A stretch of DNA of 16,385 bases from RGIG4140 sp045655105 (lineage in GTDB: Bacteria; Pseudomonadota; Alphaproteobacteria; CAAHEQ01; UBA3637). The translations under genes and the position numbers were made by a program. A model generated the notes under the pieces. That model saw only the letters and a list, made by a program, of their open reading frames with translations. It was not told the origin of the DNA and made no database searches. Below, in pieces: positions 14,173 through 16,385 of this stretch. How positions within the stretch are numbered: position 1 is the first letter of the stretch; each line of letters starts with the position of its first letter. Where the stretch lies: positions 1 to 16,385 of the forward strand of contig JAZOOQ010000065.1 in NCBI GenBank assembly GCA_045655105.1, given 5' to 3'.

Positions 14173-14910
14173 ATGGAAAATAAAATATTTTTATATCCGA
14201 ATGGAAAACGCATTGTTTATACCCTTTATAACAAGAACGCAGATATTGTTTTGCTTTATTTGCATGGGTTAATGTCTTCAAGAACCAGTGATAAAGGAAA
14301 GGCAATATTATCTTATGCAAAGAAAAACCATCTCGGATTTTTATCATTAGATTATACGGCACATGGGGAATCTGATGGAGAGAAAACAGAATTTAGAGTG
14401 GGAACTTGTTTAGAAGATATTTTATCAATTTTTGATTTAGAATTAAAAGAAAAACAAGTTATTGTTATTGGCAGTTCCTTAGGTGGATGGCTTTCATTAT
14501 TATTGGCTGAAAAAAGAAAAAAACAAGTAAAGGGTTTGATAACGCTAGCAGTTGCTGCTGATTTTACGAAACTTGTTTGGGAATATATGTTTAATGATCA
14601 TGTGAGAGATCTTTTAAAAGCAGGTGAAGTTTTTGGGCCTTCTGAAGAAACAAAGGGGCATTGTTTTACCTATCCAATGTTTGAAGAAGCGGAACAATAT
14701 TGTTTATTGCATCGAAAAATTGAATATATGGGACCTTGTTTGTTGGTGCATGGAGATAAGGATGAAACAATTCCCTATAAAAATTCATTTAAAGTTAAAG
14801 AAGCGTTGGCATCATCTAAAGTTTGTGTTCAAATTATTAAGGGAGAAACCCATTTATTAAAAGGATATAATTTATCATTGGCTTTGGATTTTATAAGAAC
14901 GCAAATATAG
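14173..14910 (+). CDS. Alpha/beta hydrolase (probable serine esterase or thioesterase)
   Basis: A cytosolic serine hydrolase of the alpha/beta fold, 245 residues, without a signal peptide. The oxyanion-hole region is LLYLHGLMSSRTSDKG (27-42) and an LDYTAHGESDG block (59-69) follows, as in ABHD10-like and related esterases. The nucleophile elbow is GSSLGG with Ser102. The probable acid is Asp197 in VHGDKDETIP and the base is His227 in KGETHLL. The substrate is not predictable; carboxyl esters or thioesters are likely. AAAGG lies 10 bp before the ATG. tspO follows after 11 bp, so the two are probably one transcript, with the promoter in the short gap to comF. Confidence 0.88.
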   Translation: MENKIFLYPNGKRIVYTLYNKNADIVLLYLHGLMSSRTSDKGKAILSYAKKNHLGFLSLDYTAHGESDGEKTEFRVGTCLEDILSIFDLELKEKQVIVIGSSLGGWLSLLLAEKRKKQVKGLITLAVAADFTKLVWEYMFNDHVRDLLKAGEVFGPSEETKGHCFTYPMFEEAEQYCLLHRKIEYMGPCLLVHGDKDETIPYKNSFKVKEALASSKVCVQIIKGETHLLKGYNLSLALDFIRTQI

Positions 14911-14921
14911 GAGCAAATATT

Positions 14922-15395
14922 ATGATGCAAAAAACGATTATGAAAAGAGCAGGGATTTTGTTTTTTTTATTGTGTCTTGTTTTTTTAATTTCAGGCTTAA
15001 GTGGATCCTTTATCACTTTTGATCGTTTAAATTGGTATAAAACATTACCACTTTCTTCTTTAACTCCACCAGATGCTTGGTTTGGAATTGTGTGGACTAT
15101 TTTATATTTCTTAATGGCTGTTTCTGCCTTTTTAGTTTGGAATAAGGCATCTCCTAGATATTTTGTTTTGCAGTTGGTAACAAATGGGTTATGGCCATTT
15201 TTGTTTTTTTATATGCATTCGCCAATAGCTGGTCTTATTGATATTTTATTGATGATTGTTTTTGTTTTCCTTTGTATGAAAACATTTTATAAGGCTTCAA
15301 AACCCGCGGCCTATCTTTTAGTTCCACTTTTTATATGGATTTTATTCGCATTCTATTTAAATGCTCATATTGTTTATTATCAACTATTGGCATAA
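14922..15395 (+). CDS. tspO: TspO/MBR-family tryptophan-rich sensory protein
   Basis: TspO proteins are five-helix membrane proteins that bind porphyrins and related ligands; in bacteria they act in tetrapyrrole, oxygen or stress responses. The 157-residue product has five hydrophobic helices. Family motifs are WYKTLPLSSLTPPDAWFGIV (38-57), WTILYFLMAVSAFLVW (58-73), LQLVTNGLWPFLFF (83-96) and the last-helix FIWILFAFYLNAHIVYYQ (137-154). GGAG is 8 bp before the first ATG; a second ATG follows directly and could also serve. It is probably cotranscribed with the upstream hydrolase. Its last 16 bp overlap the convergent nfo end. No heme or bacteriochlorophyll genes are in the window. Confidence 0.9.
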   Translation: MMQKTIMKRAGILFFLLCLVFLISGLSGSFITFDRLNWYKTLPLSSLTPPDAWFGIVWTILYFLMAVSAFLVWNKASPRYFVLQLVTNGLWPFLFFYMHSPIAGLIDILLMIVFVFLCMKTFYKASKPAAYLLVPLFIWILFAFYLNAHIVYYQLLA

Positions 15396-16216
15396 ATATT
15401 TTGTAGTAAAGAAATTTCTTGTTTATATCCATCTAATTCATTTGGGGTTTCCAAAACAAATAATTTCTCTTTAAGTGCTGGATGAGTGATAATACGGGAA
15501 ATGGCTTCAAGGCCAATTTCCCCTTCGCCAATTTTTTCATGACGATCTTTATGAGAGTTAAAAGGCATTTTTGAATCATTTAAATGAATGGCATGCAATT
15601 TTTCAAGGCCAATAATCCTATCAAAATCAGTTAAAACACCATCTAAATTATTCTTAATGTCGTATCCAGCGCTATAAATATGACAGGTATCCATACAAAC
15701 GCCAATTTTTTCTACGTATTTAACTTCATCCATAATGGATTTTAATTCTTCAAATGTTGATCCAATTTCGCTTCCAGATCCAGACATGGTTTCTAAAAGA
15801 ACGGTTGTTTTTGTTTCTTTTGTTAAAATATTATTTAACAAATCAATAATCAGTTGGGTGCCAACAACTTTTCCTGCACCAACATGAGATCCAGGATGAA
15901 AATTATAAAGAGCTTCATCTAAAAGGTCTAATCTCATTAAATCATCTTTCATTACCAGATGGGCAAAATCTCTGATTTTATCGTTTTGAGAAGCGGGATT
16001 TAATGTATAAGGCGCATGCGCTAAAATTTGATTAAATTTTAAAGATTTTGATTTTTCTTTAAATAAAGAGATATCTTCATAATCAATTTCTTTTGCTTTT
16101 CCGCCTCTTGGATTTCTGGTAAAAAATTGAAAGGTGTTTGCATTTAAGAATTCAGCTTCCTTGAGCATATGTGAATATCCTTTTGATGCAGAGAGATGGC
16201 AGCCAATTTTAAGCAT
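15380..16216 (-). CDS. nfo: Endonuclease IV (AP endonuclease)
   Basis: Cuts DNA 5' of abasic sites and removes 3' blocking groups during base excision repair, using three zinc ions. The 278-residue protein has the normal length and keeps the metal ligands. These are His67 in LAHAPY, His107 in FHPGSHVG, Glu142 in LLETMSGSG, Asp176 and His179 in MDTCHIYSAGYD, His211 in HLNDSK, Asp224 and His226 in KDRHEKIGEG, and Glu256 in FVLETP. The ATG at 16216 has AAGGA 6 bp upstream and gives the usual MLKIGCHLSASKG start; the frame stays open upstream to 16264 but that would overlap the preceding gene. It lies 11 bp after the endonuclease I gene, so the two may be cotranscribed. Confidence 0.96.
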   Translation of the reverse strand: MLKIGCHLSASKGYSHMLKEAEFLNANTFQFFTRNPRGGKAKEIDYEDISLFKEKSKSLKFNQILAHAPYTLNPASQNDKIRDFAHLVMKDDLMRLDLLDEALYNFHPGSHVGAGKVVGTQLIIDLLNNILTKETKTTVLLETMSGSGSEIGSTFEELKSIMDEVKYVEKIGVCMDTCHIYSAGYDIKNNLDGVLTDFDRIIGLEKLHAIHLNDSKMPFNSHKDRHEKIGEGEIGLEAISRIITHPALKEKLFVLETPNELDGYKQEISLLQNIYANS

Positions 16217-16227
16217 ATTTAATCCTT

Positions 16228-16385
16228 TCAGTTTTTTTGAGGCCATAATTTTTTTTGAATACATTGTTTTTTAACAATGTTATTTTCATTTTTTTGAAGT
16301 TCTTCAATGCGGTAAGTTCTTAAACATTCCCATTCATTAGGAGGAAATTTTTTATCCCATTTTAAAAATAACGCTTTTTGTTCAG
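16228..16385 (-). CDS. Endonuclease I (EndA-like), C-terminal fragment cut by the window edge
   Basis: The minus strand is open from the window end to TGA at 16230-16228, giving the last 51 residues of a protein. They contain LFLKWDKKFPPNEWECLRTY (5-24), then RIEELQKNENNIVKKQC (25-41). From memory this matches the C-terminus of the endonuclease I family (E. coli EndA: a W-x-K-x-(Y/F)P segment, then WEC, R-x-x-RI, and N-x-N-x-x-V-x-x-x-C). These are secreted or periplasmic, metal-dependent nucleases that cut DNA non-specifically. The catalytic part lies outside the window, so activity and signal peptide cannot be judged. The two cysteines (20 and 41) could form a disulfide. It ends 11 bp before nfo. 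Confidence 0.8.
   Translation of the reverse strand, partial: EQKALFLKWDKKFPPNEWECLRTYRIEELQKNENNIVKKQCIQKKLWPQKN

Overview
This is an AT-rich bacterial chromosome segment with densely packed genes and Shine-Dalgarno-like start sites. The best lineage clue is a tolC gene followed 11 bp later by a small PopZ/DUF2497 protein, a family and pairing known from Alphaproteobacteria. A SUF operon that ends in a DUF59 (SufT-like) gene fits the same class. I therefore infer a low-GC alphaproteobacterium (host-associated or gut-type lineages are plausible), but I cannot name a genus.

Layout. At 1-299 there is a leader with two hairpins, the second terminator-like, and a possible 43-codon ORF. It precedes pyrG (CTP synthase, +), which ends at a strong bidirectional terminator (1948-1987). 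Facing it is a tightly coupled minus-strand operon (5391 to 2002): a membrane PAS/degenerate-GGDEF protein, a GalM-like aldose 1-epimerase and pyruvate kinase. Diverging from it is a plus-strand Fe-S assembly operon, sufB-sufC-sufD-sufS-sufT (5527-9966), in which SufD is only about half its usual size. A minus-strand GT10 fucosyltransferase follows. Upstream of it is a sparse 296-bp stretch (11004-11299), then a minus-strand tRNA-Cys/tRNA-Asn pair with a good promoter and terminator.

Next come tolC and popZ (+), comF (-), and an alpha/beta hydrolase with TspO (+). The window closes with minus-strand nfo (endonuclease IV), convergent with and overlapping tspO. Upstream of nfo is the C-terminal end of an endonuclease I (EndA-like) gene cut by the window edge.

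How the genes work together. The SUF genes encode the SufBCD scaffold-ATPase, its cysteine desulfurase and an accessory factor. The PAS/GGDEF-epimerase-pyk operon joins a putative sensor to sugar entry and the last glycolytic step. The rest is housekeeping: nucleotide synthesis, outer-membrane efflux or secretion, cell-pole organisation, DNA repair and tRNAs. I see no phage, insertion sequence, CRISPR array or obvious defence system. The most unusual items are the half-size SufD, the degenerate GGDEF domain in a glycolytic operon, the membrane-anchored fucosyltransferase and the pyrG leader.
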